From NCBI GenBank assembly GCA_028564705.1, contig JAPXFQ010002899.1:1736001-1800000 (forward strand): a stretch of DNA of 64,000 bases. Reading direction: 5' to 3'. Made by a program: the position numbers and the translations under genes. Origin of the DNA: Apricaphanius iberus (taxonomy: Eukaryota; Chordata; Actinopteri; Cyprinodontiformes; Aphaniidae). The stretch's first letter is position 1; every line of letters begins with the position of its first letter. The notes under the pieces are model-generated. The model did not search any database. It was not told where the DNA came from and worked only from the letters and a program-made list of their open reading frames with translations. This document shows, one piece after another, positions 55,701 through 64,000 of the stretch.

Positions 55701-58700
55701 GTTTGAATCTTCTTCAGCATTAGACAGACTATTTTTTCTTATTAAAAAAATAATAAATAAGATCACAACTCTTAATTAAGAATGAATTCTCACAGACAGA
55801 ATACTCCATTCTTTTTCACACTCAAAATTAAAGTATATTATTTCAATATCTAATAACACTGATCTGCCATTACAACAATTGCAACAACATATAAGAAGTT
55901 GTTTTGCTCAAAATGAAAATTTTCTCAACAGTGTACCTTTATGTAATATTTAAAGAAGAGATCTGGTAAACTAACACAAAAGTCCTCTTAATATACCTGT
56001 AAAGGTCTAATCCAAAGATTTAGCAGGTTGCATACTTAAGACCCCATCAAAATAATTATCTTTAATCTGTGTCTAATATCAAGTGAATTGATGCTTAAAA
56101 TAGGTACTACATTAGTAAAACAAGTAATATTGTGAGTAGGGGTGTAAAGGAGCCGGTGTTTGTATCTGCATTTTTATTTGTTGTGGGGGGAAAGTATTTG
56201 TAATTTTATTCGAGTAAAATTCAAAACACACAAGTTTTCCAAAACAATAATGTTGTGGGGTGGGGGTTAATAGATGTACCAGAGCATATTAATACTTTTG
56301 TTTTAAAATCTACAAAAGTTAGAATTTTGAGATTTTATAAACTACTGAAAACTGTGTGAAAATGTTAATGTATGTCTGAGAAAAGTGTATAAAGTGTGTA
56401 GCAAGGTGTTTTACAGCCTTAAAACATATAATTGTAAAAACTAAAGACGACTACTTCGCAGATTTTGTCTGCTGCGCGTTATTTTTAGAATATAACCCCC
56501 GCAATAAACAAGGGACCACTGTACATCAAAATACTATAATTAGTGTAGGAGCCTAAATTATATTTTTGTTCTGTAAATAGTTTATTAGTTTGCTATAATT
56601 ATTACTTGGTTCTGATTAGTTTATGCCGCAATTTGGTAACTTTTTGGTAATTTGTCATAGTTTTTGGTTAATGGTTATTTTGACTGTATTTACTTTTCTC
56701 CAAATTATTTGGTTAAGTATTAGTTTTCATAATTATTACTTCAGTATATGGTTTTGTTATATTTTGTTTGCTTATGGCTCACATATATCATGACGCTTCA
56801 CGTTGTGGTGCATTGTGGGACTGCAGCTCACAGAATGGAGCCAAACAGTTGTTGTTTTTTACCTCTGCTACCCTTTTTTTGTAATCTCATCTGTTTTATA
56901 ATATCTGTTTTTACTAACTAAAGAGTTTTTCACTGCACATTTTTGTCTCTGTGAATTTTATAGTTGACGGTGTCGGATAATGAAGTTTCAGAAACACTAA
57001 AGTTGCAGCGAGTCAGGCTGGCTTCATCTCACTTTATAACCTACAATTAGATTGATCACTGCTGCGATCAATCCATGAAACAGGATCAATTATCCAAAGG
57101 TTATTGATTTCTAATCCAGTAAATTATCAACTGAAACATTACTTCCTCCTAATAATTGTTTTATTTTTGTCTTGCATTGTGTATTGGTTTGGACATAAAC
57201 AAAAGGTTCTAATTAGCCTAAACTAATCATAATTAGTTCAACTTAATTTAGCTTCACTTCCAAACATTTTAATCTAAGCCTTTATCCTTAAATCCCCAGA
57301 ATCTGTCGATTTATTGTTTCGATTTCTTTGCATATTTATCCATTTACTGTTTTTCCTTTATTTTAGTAGTTAGTTTGTTCATTCTTTAATTAGTGGTTCT
57401 GTTACTAGTAGATTGTTGAATTGTTGATTAAAGTATTGACTTAATTACTTTCTTCTTTAGTAAAAAAACTATTATTTTTGAGAGCATTTTTGTCATTATT
57501 CCACATACATATGTAGTAATCTCCTGTTCAATGAACGTCAAGAACTCATTCTTTCACCTCTTCTTTATATACCACAGCTGCATAATGTAACTCAGGCTGA
57601 ACAGTGTGGCAATCAATATTTTTCCTGCATATCAGGTGGCGACCTAAACATAATAATTTTGACATAAAATTCTTAATTCTCAAAAGAACTTGAACACCAA
57701 AGGGTTCTCGGTCTTCTACGCCAGCATGAACGGAGTAAATCCCAATTTTTTTAAATATCCATCGAACATGATGGAGAGCGTACATCCGTGATTAGTCAGC
57801 CTGACATCATTTCACCAGTACGGTGCTCTAGATGCTTTATATTGCAAAGTCAGTTTATAATATAGTCTTTTGGCGATTTTGAACACCAGGAGGTGTAGAG
57901 AACGAAGAAACAGACTGCTGTGTTTGTTTAGATGCGTTTTTTGAGTATCTGTAAAAAGCTTTCCAGCTCATTCAAAACTCACTCTCTGTCGGCCATTGCT
58001 CCTTGAGTGGGTGTGCATTTACAAGCGGAAAGGAATAAACCGTCGTCGACCCGAGACGTCACTGCAAATAAGAGGTCTGCACCCCCTGCTGTCCAGTTGG
58101 GGAAAAAAAGTTTCCTCCCACATCATGATGCTACCACCATCCTGTTTCGCCATTTAAAAAGACTTGCTGCTAGGGCTACCGTAAAATGTAGTAATTGATG
58201 TTGTCGTTTATTTTTCTAAAACTTTGGCTTCCTCTTAAAACGGTCGATGTCCCTTTACCTGCTCCCTTTCTGCCCCTGGCGCGCATGCGCAGTTTTGCTA
58301 ATCGGAGTCAGCAGTTGCGGCTAAGAAAAGCTTTAACAGCAGCGTGAGCCGATAATGTAGCTCTAAAGTTCTGGAGAGTTTTATTAAATAAAAAGAGAAG
58401 CATGTGCAACGCAAAATTCATAAAGTAGAAACTGCTTTCCACGGCAGTACAGCAGAGTTGTTTGAGCTTCCTAAAGGGAAGGCTGCTGTGGTTGATGACA
58501 AACATGAACAGTAGCCTCTGTGAGCTAGTTAGCGGCTAACATTAGCATCAACAGTAGAGCGACTTTTTACCTTCTCTCCTAAGTATCCAGGGGTATTCAT
58601 AGATTGATGAAAATGTCCTGATTCTCTCATATTGCGTCCTCTACAGCCTGATCTGCTGCTTAAAGGCTGCTATATTTATTATTGCATTGAAAAACTTTTT

Positions 58701-61700
58701 TTTGTCAGAATGTGATGTTTACTCGGATTTTAGATGTTAAACAGCTTTGAGCAGGAAGGATCTTACTTTAAGGATCATTCCACCCGTTTCGGATATGATC
58801 AGCCCATTAAATGGCCGTTATCACTCCCATTAAATGCCGTCAGACTGTGCCCTCTCTACCTACTAAAACGTACCTTTCCGTTTGGTGTTTAAAACCTCTT
58901 CAAATTAGGTTTAGGCATTTAAAAGAAAGTATATTTGTCCTTCTGTGACCTTAAGGTTACGACATAAAACTTGTGGGTTGGTTAAAATTGGTTAGATAAC
59001 TCCAGTTACGATATGCTACTCTGACGAAGATTTTTTTGACAGTGCGGACAGTTGGCTGTTATCAGAGAGAGCGCACAGTCTGACGGCATTTAATGGGAGT
59101 GATAGCCACTAATAAGTTGGGATGCACCGATCCGACTTTTTGAGTCCCAATACCGATGGCTGGATTTTGTGTATCTGCCGATACCGATCCGATACTATTT
59201 GTGACAGGCACCAGACTTTACAAAGTAAACATAACTGAGACAAAATAAAAGATGTAAAATATAAAATTACCACAAAAATAAAATGTCAAGTGAAAAATGT
59301 ATCTTTTTTGGTGAATTTGTTGCAGATTTTCCCCATTTTGAGTATTGGATACCAGTACATTAGGCAGTATCGGGGCCGATACCCGATACCAGTATCGTTA
59401 TCAGTGCATCCCTACTAATAACAGCCATTTAATGGATTGACAACATCCGAATCGGCTGATCATTCAGTACTTTTGATGAAGCTTCTGTCTGAATAGGCTG
59501 TTGTATTATTTGATAGCTGCAACATCAACCGGTAATTACACAACGCTTAGCACACATTGTGTCTGCTGTATCACTTTTTATTTTATTGTATATTTAATAA
59601 ATGCTAAATGAGCCTTAAAAATCTCTATTTTAGATAGTACACTTCGAAATATCCATTTTACACGTTATCCGGTTAGTCGACTAATCGGCAAAAATAATTA
59701 GCCGATTAGTAAAATAATCGCTTGTGGCAGCCCTACTTGCTGCCTTTTTACTGCCGTTAAATTACACACGGGTGGGCTGCATTCACTAACTGAAGGCCAT
59801 CAGGTTTTACTCAAGGTGATCAGAGTAACCTGATTTCTCTGTCATGATTCATAACTTCTAGCTCTTATAAAAGCGTCTCTTTTATTTGGTGCCCTGCAAG
59901 GCTAAATACACATCTACACCACACCTTGTAGCGGCGTCATTTTTACTTTGTGTTGAATCATAACGTGTAGGTGAGGTCCGCTGAAGCTTGCGGTTGTCAT
60001 GTGACTGGGTGGTTTTTTGTCCTAAACTGGCCAGCTAGTGTAACATCTATTTTAGGTGCGTTACCCCTCCTCTGGGATGCCTGCAGCATAAAACGTGTCT
60101 GAGACCTGAGCTGAGGGGTAGGGTGCTCTCAGGTTCACATGCAAAGCATGACGGAAGAGCTCAGATGTTACCCTGCGATGAGAAAAGCCAAGGCCGTACT
60201 GCTGTTTAATCTGTGACGCTGGAACGCCACGAGCTGATGACCTTCGGAATGAGGACGCCGTTTCCGTTTAAGCCGGTGAGACGACGAACGGACGGAAAAC
60301 ACAAGGGACGCAACCCAAGGGCCGCGTTATTGGCTCCTTACGGCACCGCACCGAAAACAATGAACAGATGGATAAAAGCGATGAGACATGAGTCTGGCTG
60401 CAGAGATTAACACAATACTGAAATTAATTTGAGAGAGAAAGAAACTTAAAAAAAGAAAAAAAAAAAAGAAGAAGAGCTTATTGTGTAACTGTGACATTTA
60501 GGATTTTATGTAAAATGCCACAGCAGGTAACTTTCACAAAGCGTTTCAGTTCAACAGCAAGTTAAACTTTTCTATAATAAACTATCCCATCTGATGCTTA
60601 GAATAAAAAATAAAAATAAAATGTATCTTATTACAAACTGCAGAAAATATTCATTGTGTGTTCAAGTCCTGAGTGGCACAAAATAAGACGAGCACACGTT
60701 CACATAAAACTAAACCTTAATAACAGATCTAATTATCAGGGTGATAAATAATAACATGAAAACTGTCTTGCAATTGCAGGAGTAAGCATAAAGAAAATAA
60801 TCATAACAAAAACTATTTATCTACTCTGTCTAAAAGCAGTAAGTAGTAAAGACCACACATACCGGAATTAGAAATACATTTCAAAATATATACATATTAG
60901 GGATATAACAAAATAAAAATATCGCTAGTGTATGAATTTTTATTTCATTTTTCAGAATCGGAATAGAAATAACAACGATGGACATTATGACTGGCAGTTT
61001 GTGGCTTTGTTTGTGTAGATTTAGTAATAAAACTGGATGTGTTGCGTATTAAACAGGTTGGGGTGTTTAAAATGCGGAGTTTTTCCACTGTTAAATAAAG
61101 TTTTTAAAATCACAATATATAGTCTTACTCATAGTATAACAATATATCCCAATATACGGTATCACCTGATTCTTCCCAATACACATAAATAATACTTATC
61201 ATGCAATTATTAAGAAATACATTTTATTTCTTGATTCATTTATGTTTGATCCTTTATTTACATTTAAATGTCTATGTAAATGTTTTTATTGTAATTATGA
61301 TTTAAGCATCTATCTGTATGGTTTCATTAATGCTTTTTCTCTTTTATTAGAAGTTAATAAAAATATTTAAGCTGCTACATATAATGTCAAAAATATAATT
61401 ATTGAATCGCTGATTTAGTGTCATCTTTTTTTCTGAAGTTCACCAGTGTACGTTTTTAAAGTACGCTCTCATATATCAAATAATTCTTAATTATCTTCAC
61501 TTCATAGAGTTTACAGGTAAAATGTTGATATGGGAAAAGTATTAGGATTGCATCGTACCACAGCATAAAATAATCTCTCTCTAAAAAAAGTATCTTCAGA
61601 CTTTAAAATAAAAATGTAAAAATAAAAAGCCGGATTTCTGTACCAAATATTTTATTTTACTGAATAGGATTGGGGCCACTGCAAAAAAAACAAAAATTTT

Positions 61701-62768
61701 AATTAATTAATAGCAACTTTTTTCTCCAAATTCTGACTTTTTCACACAAGAGAATCATAATTCCAACTTTAATCCACGATTCCAATTTTCCCCCTAAAAA
61801 ATTAAAAATTCCAAAAAATAACTCATAACTTAAATACAAAATTTTAGTTACATCCTTTTTTTAAATGTCATAATTCTGACTTTTTATTTTTTATTAATTA
61901 TGTAAGATTTTTTTTTTTTTTTACAGAAGAGAATAATGGTGCACGGTGGCACTGTTGCCTTGCAGCAGGAAGGTTGTGGGTTCGTATCCCGGCCCAGGTC
62001 TTTCTGCTTGGAGTTTGTATGTTCTCCCCGTGTATGCGTGGGTTCCCTCCGGGTACTCCGGCTTCCTTCCACAGTCCAAAAACATGACTGTCAGGTTAAT
62101 TGGTCTCTCTAAATTGTCCTTAGGTGTGAGCGTGCATGTTTGTTTGTCCTGTCTGTCTCTTTGTGGCCCTGTGGTGGACTGGCGACCTGTCCAGGGTGTA
62201 CCCCGCCTCTTGACAGCTTAAGATTCTTTTTTTTCCAAGAAGAGTTCAGAATTATGACTTCTTTTTTTTAAGCAATCTATTTAAGAAATTATTTTATGGA
62301 AGAGGATTTGGACCATTGAAGAAAAGAAAAACTCGATTTTAATATCATAATTCTGAGTTTTCCCCCCGCTGAAATCAGAATTATGAGACTAAAGTTAGAA
62401 TTATTTTTCGTTAAATGTCCCTAATCCCTAAAATAAGCTCTTGAATATGGCCCTTAAAAAATTTGATGCGATTATTGGGATAAAATAAATGTTTCCCTGG
62501 TGAGCAGACTGTGGCCTTGCAGGTCCATTAGTCCACCAGAGGAGGGTTTATGCTCCCACCTGTACTGACAAAGCACATCATGAGGACACTTATCTTACTC
62601 ACCGTGTGTGTATATGTTCCCAAGTTCATTGTGGAGGTAAAACAGGCTTCTGATGCAGTCCTGCACGGAGGAGATGGGTCGGTATCCAGTCAGGACGTAT
62701 TTATTGAACTGGAGATGTGGCGGGGAGCTGGCCCAGTCCAGCAGCCTCGGTCCGTTTAAAAATGCCAT
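49313..62768 (-). CDS. paqr4: Progestin and adipoQ receptor family member 4 (PAQR4)
   Basis: Seven-transmembrane PAQR-family membrane protein; mammalian PAQR4 is Golgi-located and linked to ceramide metabolism. Coding exons in order: 62603-62768, 53442-53660, 49313-49746. They total 819 nt, 272 residues plus stop; the human protein is 273. All borders are GT-AG. The zinc-site motifs of the family are present: ELGNIYTH (residues 48-55), S95...YHLF..H (98-104) and HQIMH (H239, H243). The start chosen is MAFLNGPRLLDWASSPPH, which has G at -3 and +4 and matches the family N-terminus; an in-frame upstream ATG at 62876 would add 36 hydrophobic residues. The tail ends SCPSD. Introns of 8.9 and 3.7 kb are full of transposons; exon 3 is GC-rich, unlike the AT-rich introns. 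Identity is secure. Confidence 0.96.
50409..50673. mobile_element. piggyBac-like MITE inside the nested hAT element
   Basis: It starts TTAACCCTTTAGACCCTAG and ends CTAGGGTTTAAGAGGTTAA, inverted at most positions and with TTAA at each tip. A perfect palindrome GTCCCCCAATTGGGGGAC lies at 50430-50447. Confidence 0.55.
50621..50673. repeat. Perfect 22-bp inverted repeat with TTAA ends
   Basis: Arms 50621-50642 and 50652-50673 are exact reverse complements around a 9-base loop (TTCAGAATA). Each arm begins or ends with TTAA and contains AAACCCTAGGCC or its complement. Confidence 0.95.
51113..51497. mobile_element. Possible MITE bounded by an 11-bp inverted repeat
   Basis: GCGTTCAGACC at 51113-51123 and GGTCTGAACGC at 51487-51497 are exact inverted repeats. 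The interior is more GC-rich than the surroundings. No target duplication is evident. Confidence 0.5.
52264..52663. mobile_element. hAT-type MITE (family A, copy 1)
   Basis: It begins TAGGGATGTGTATCGGCAAG and ends ATATTTTCTTACATCCCTA, with GATACGATATAT-rich ends. Its flanks are AT dinucleotides, so the target duplication cannot be read. It is homologous to 54680-55065. Confidence 0.7.
52686..52744. repeat. (TA)n microsatellite
   Basis: About 29 uninterrupted TA dinucleotides, just beyond the end of the MITE at 52264-52663. Confidence 0.95.
52745..53441 (-). other. paqr4 intron 2 sequence next to exon 2
   Basis: No repeat family or gene was recognised. It is bounded by the donor GTAGGC of the paqr4 exon at 53442. 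Confidence 0.4.
53661..54613 (-). other. paqr4 intron 1 sequence, no repeat recognised
   Basis: It follows the acceptor CTTTCAG of exon 2 and is mostly AT-rich. A G-run is near 54501. Nothing further is supported. Confidence 0.4.
54614..54679 (-). mobile_element. Tc1 transposase fragment
   Basis: Contains AAGTCTGGACTTTGACTAGG and ACACATGAATATGCTTTGAT, internal sequence of a common fish Tc1 family, read on the opposite strand. It is cut off where the MITE at 54680 begins. Confidence 0.55.
54680..55065. mobile_element. hAT-type MITE (family A, copy 2), right tip missing
   Basis: It begins TAGGGATATGTATTGGTAAG and aligns through GATACGATATGTATTATGAT, CTGTAGAAAATCTGTCACA and TCAATATTTTCTTA to the copy at 52264-52663. 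The terminal ACATCCCTA is replaced by unrelated sequence. Confidence 0.7.
55066..57807 (-). other. paqr4 intron 1, mainly unassigned
   Basis: AT-rich. A hAT-like tip (TAGGGGTGTAAAGGAGCC) is at 56137, but no matching second end was found. No exon or RNA gene is supported. Confidence 0.4.
57808..58030 (+). repeat. Dispersed repeat, copy 2
   Basis: Ordered matches to 40020-40330: TTTCACCAG, GGCGATTTTGAA, AGGAGGTGTAGAGAA, ACAGACTGCTGT and AAAAGCTTTCCA. Family unknown. Confidence 0.5.
58080..58145 (-). mobile_element. Short Tc1 transposase fragment
   Basis: On the minus strand GGATGGTGGTAGCATCATGA matches the GGTGGTGGCAGCATCATG-type stretch of Tc1 transposases (GGGS.M motif). Only this stretch remains. 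Confidence 0.45.
58786..59470. repeat. Internal inverted repeat split by a later insertion
   Basis: The left arm (about 58786-58855, with ATGATCAGCC, CCATTAAATGGC, CACTCCCATTAAATGCCGTC and CAGACTGTGC) recurs inverted at 59085-59115 plus 59422-59470. The MITE at 59116-59413 interrupts the right arm. It is probably a hairpin-type MITE in its own right. Confidence 0.65.
59116..59413. mobile_element. hAT-type MITE with 8-bp target duplication (copy 2 of the 40981 family)
   Basis: ACTAATAA flanks both ends (59108-59115, 59414-59421). Tips GGGATGCACCGATCC and CAGTGCATCCCT are inverted. The interior aligns with 40981-41325. Two extra bases (GT) precede the left tip. Confidence 0.8.
59744..61934 (-). 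other. paqr4 intron 1, no gene seen
   Basis: AT-rich with purine runs near 60447-60470. A hAT-like tip (TTAGGGATATAACA) is at about 60897 without a clear partner. No coding exon is supported. Confidence 0.4.
61935..62225 (+). mobile_element. tRNA-headed fish SINE
   Basis: The head carries GGTGGCACTGTTGCC and GGTTGTGGGTTCGTATCCCG, the latter close to a tRNA B box (GGTTCGAATCC). The body has GTTCTCCCCGTG, GGGTACTCCGGCTTCC, GGTCTCTCTAAATTGTCC, GACTGGCGACCTGTCCAGGG and TACCCCGCCTCTTGACAGC. The usual GGATGGATG end is missing. It is the best preserved of three copies here. Confidence 0.75.
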
Positions 62769-63670
62769 AGCGAACAGGACCGTGAAAAGGACGCCGCCGA
62801 GCAGATAAAAAACAGACTGCACCCCTATGTACACGTTCAGCAGGATTATTGCGACCAAAACCGTGTGAGATATCATTGGTGTCTGTGTTTTACTGTGTGT
62901 GTGTGTGTGCGTGTGAGCTCACGTCAAGTCCCTAAGCGCTACCCGGCAACGGTGCGTCCGTCCCGGCGCTGTTTGTTCTGAACCCCCGGTGCCCGTGCGA
63001 ATGTCATCCGCAGGGATGTAGGCGGACACGGCCAGCCATACGCATGATGGTGTGAGCTCCGGACGGTCATTACATTATCCGGCATTTATCAAATGTGCGT
63101 GCGGCACCTTGAAGCGTGCAGGGCGGGATGTTTCCGGTCATCTTAAAGCCGCTTCTCGGCGATTACTCAACGCTCCGGTGCGGCAGGGCGGGCTTGAAGG
63201 ATTCTCGGGCGGTGATGCTGCTAGAGCCGCAGGTCCATCCGACTCCAGATGATGCTAGCTTGACTCCGGCGGTCAGATTTACACCGGAGGACAAACGCGT
63301 TAGAGCTGTAGGTCAATGGGGATGGGGGGGGGGAATTAACTCGGTCCGTTTGATTCTTGTTGTCTTTTAAAGAATAGAGGAGATCCGTGATTTTCCAGCG
63401 CAGATTTTGAAGGACTGCGGGCTAGCAAGGAGGGCAGGCGGCTACCAACGTCCGGTGACAGGGGGTGCGGAAGCTGGGCTCCGAGCCGGCCTTTTCCGCA
63501 TTCTAATTGCTCGGTAAATCATTTTAATTTTCTCCATCTTATTTCTGACCCAGATATCTCCCACCATTAATTCCACCGGGCGGCATTCTTTAAAAAGCGG
63601 CTCCCTCTCTGTCGGCCTTAAGATCCGCTGCGTCTCGTCCAACAGTCAAGCTAGCTAACTGAGACCGACA
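62769..63670. promoter_or_regulatory. paqr4 upstream region, candidate shared promoter
   Basis: The sequence upstream of the paqr4 ATG becomes GC-richer (notably 62930-63300) with CpGs, unlike the AT-rich introns. A (TG)n run is at 62896-62910. Start sites cannot be placed. It lies between paqr4 (minus) and the candidate plus-strand exon at 63714. Confidence 0.4.
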
Positions 63671-63677
63671 CTTCCGG
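63671..63677 (+). promoter_or_regulatory. ETS site near a candidate plus-strand start
   Basis: CTTCCGG followed by TTTTCTCTTTTC, a start-site-type arrangement for ETS-driven housekeeping genes, 37 bp before the ATG at 63714. GGTGGCCATTGTGG between them adds a YY1-like GCCAT. Confidence 0.35.
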
Positions 63678-63713
63678 TTTTCTCTTTTCAAAATAAGGTG
63701 GCCATTGTGGAAG

Positions 63714-63794
63714 ATGCCAGAAAGGTACATTAGTGCCGCTGAGTTATTTCACGACATCTTCGGCCTCTGTGCTGCGGAATCCTGGAAAGCGTGA
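63714..63794 (+). CDS. Candidate first exon or short frame of a divergent gene
   Basis: The ATG has A at -3 and opens a 26-codon frame (MPERYISAAELFHDIFGLC...). The frame could be read through to its stop at 63794, or be cut by a donor (AAAG|GTACAT) at 63723/63724. The product is not recognised, and no downstream exon is seen in the remaining 200 bases. The only support is the promoter-like context and the position divergent to paqr4. Confidence 0.25.
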   Translation: MPERYISAAELFHDIFGLCAAESWKA

Positions 63795-64000
63795 CAACAA
63801 AGATGTTAAATAAAGAGATACTTCATCTGCTTAAATAGTCATTGATGCCTAAGAACCTGAGTTATAAGGAATTCATATGTAAATGGCTTAGCGTTTGTCA
63901 GTGCCAGTGTAGCAGCCCCTTGACATCCAAACAATATGCAGCGAGAGAGTCTCGACGGGTGTAGACCTTTTATTCATTTCCTTTCTTCACTTAGTTTCTC

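Larger units (their letters stand above)
58171..59735. mobile_element. Large hAT-type element with perfect 8-bp target duplication
   Basis: CTTGCTGC flanks both ends (58163-58170, 59736-59743). Tips TAGGGCTACC and GTGGCAGCCCTA are inverted, with ATTAGTCG/CGATTAGT-type motifs near the right end. The 1565-bp interior has no transposase frame; it holds an internal inverted repeat and a second MITE at 59116-59413. Confidence 0.85.

Noticed and set aside
63442..63642. 66-codon minus-strand frame beginning MDETQRIL upstream of paqr4
   Set aside because: No recognisable domain and no splice link to paqr4 exon 1; likely a chance frame in GC-richer DNA.

Overview
The window is eukaryotic nuclear DNA, almost certainly from a ray-finned (teleost) fish. 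The genes have GT-AG introns and vertebrate-type products. The intergenic DNA is AT-rich and packed with repeats typical of fish: hAT-type miniature elements with 8-bp target duplications, TTAA-flanked piggyBac-like elements, Tc1 transposase remnants, L2/CR1-type LINE pieces, a tRNA-headed SINE and a broken Ty3/Gypsy element. I see no bacterial, phage or CRISPR content.

Four protein-coding genes can be modelled exon by exon. (1) 1168-12860, minus: the first 249 residues of a protein phosphatase 1 catalytic subunit (best fit ppp1ca). Its last exon or exons lie beyond the left edge; its promoter, with a tandem CCAAT pair, is at about 13.0-13.45 kb. (2) 22673-23923, plus: a claudin of 211 residues, with one intron inside the first extracellular loop. 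(3) 30533-37885, minus: a class I coronin of 456 residues (best fit coro1a), ten coding exons plus a probable non-coding first exon near 38.9 kb. (4) 49313-62768, minus: paqr4, 272 residues in three exons. At the right edge an ETS-containing, promoter-like stretch and a short ATG-led frame (63714-63794, plus) may be the start of a divergent gene.

Layout: 0-13.4 kb ppp1ca with a 10.6-kb first intron; 13.5-21.6 kb repeats (LINE, piggyBac-like MITE, SINE); 21.7-24.2 kb claudin; 24.2-30.3 kb broken Gypsy element and a 30-bp minisatellite; 30.3-39.1 kb coronin; 39.1-49.3 kb MITEs and a Tc1 copy; 49.3-62.8 kb paqr4, whose introns hold two nested transposon stacks; 62.8-64 kb promoter-like sequence. 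The genes do not form a pathway. They are an ordinary vertebrate neighbourhood: a phosphatase, a tight-junction protein, an actin regulator and a 7TM receptor-family protein.

I did not find a new biological system. The most informative signals are the nested transposons with intact target duplications, a perfect 22-bp TTAA-ended hairpin, a hAT element 26 bp from a coronin splice acceptor, the claudin intron position, and the possible divergent promoter next to paqr4. Exon borders were set by reading splice sites and codon phase by eye. Repeat family names come from motif recognition and not from a database search.
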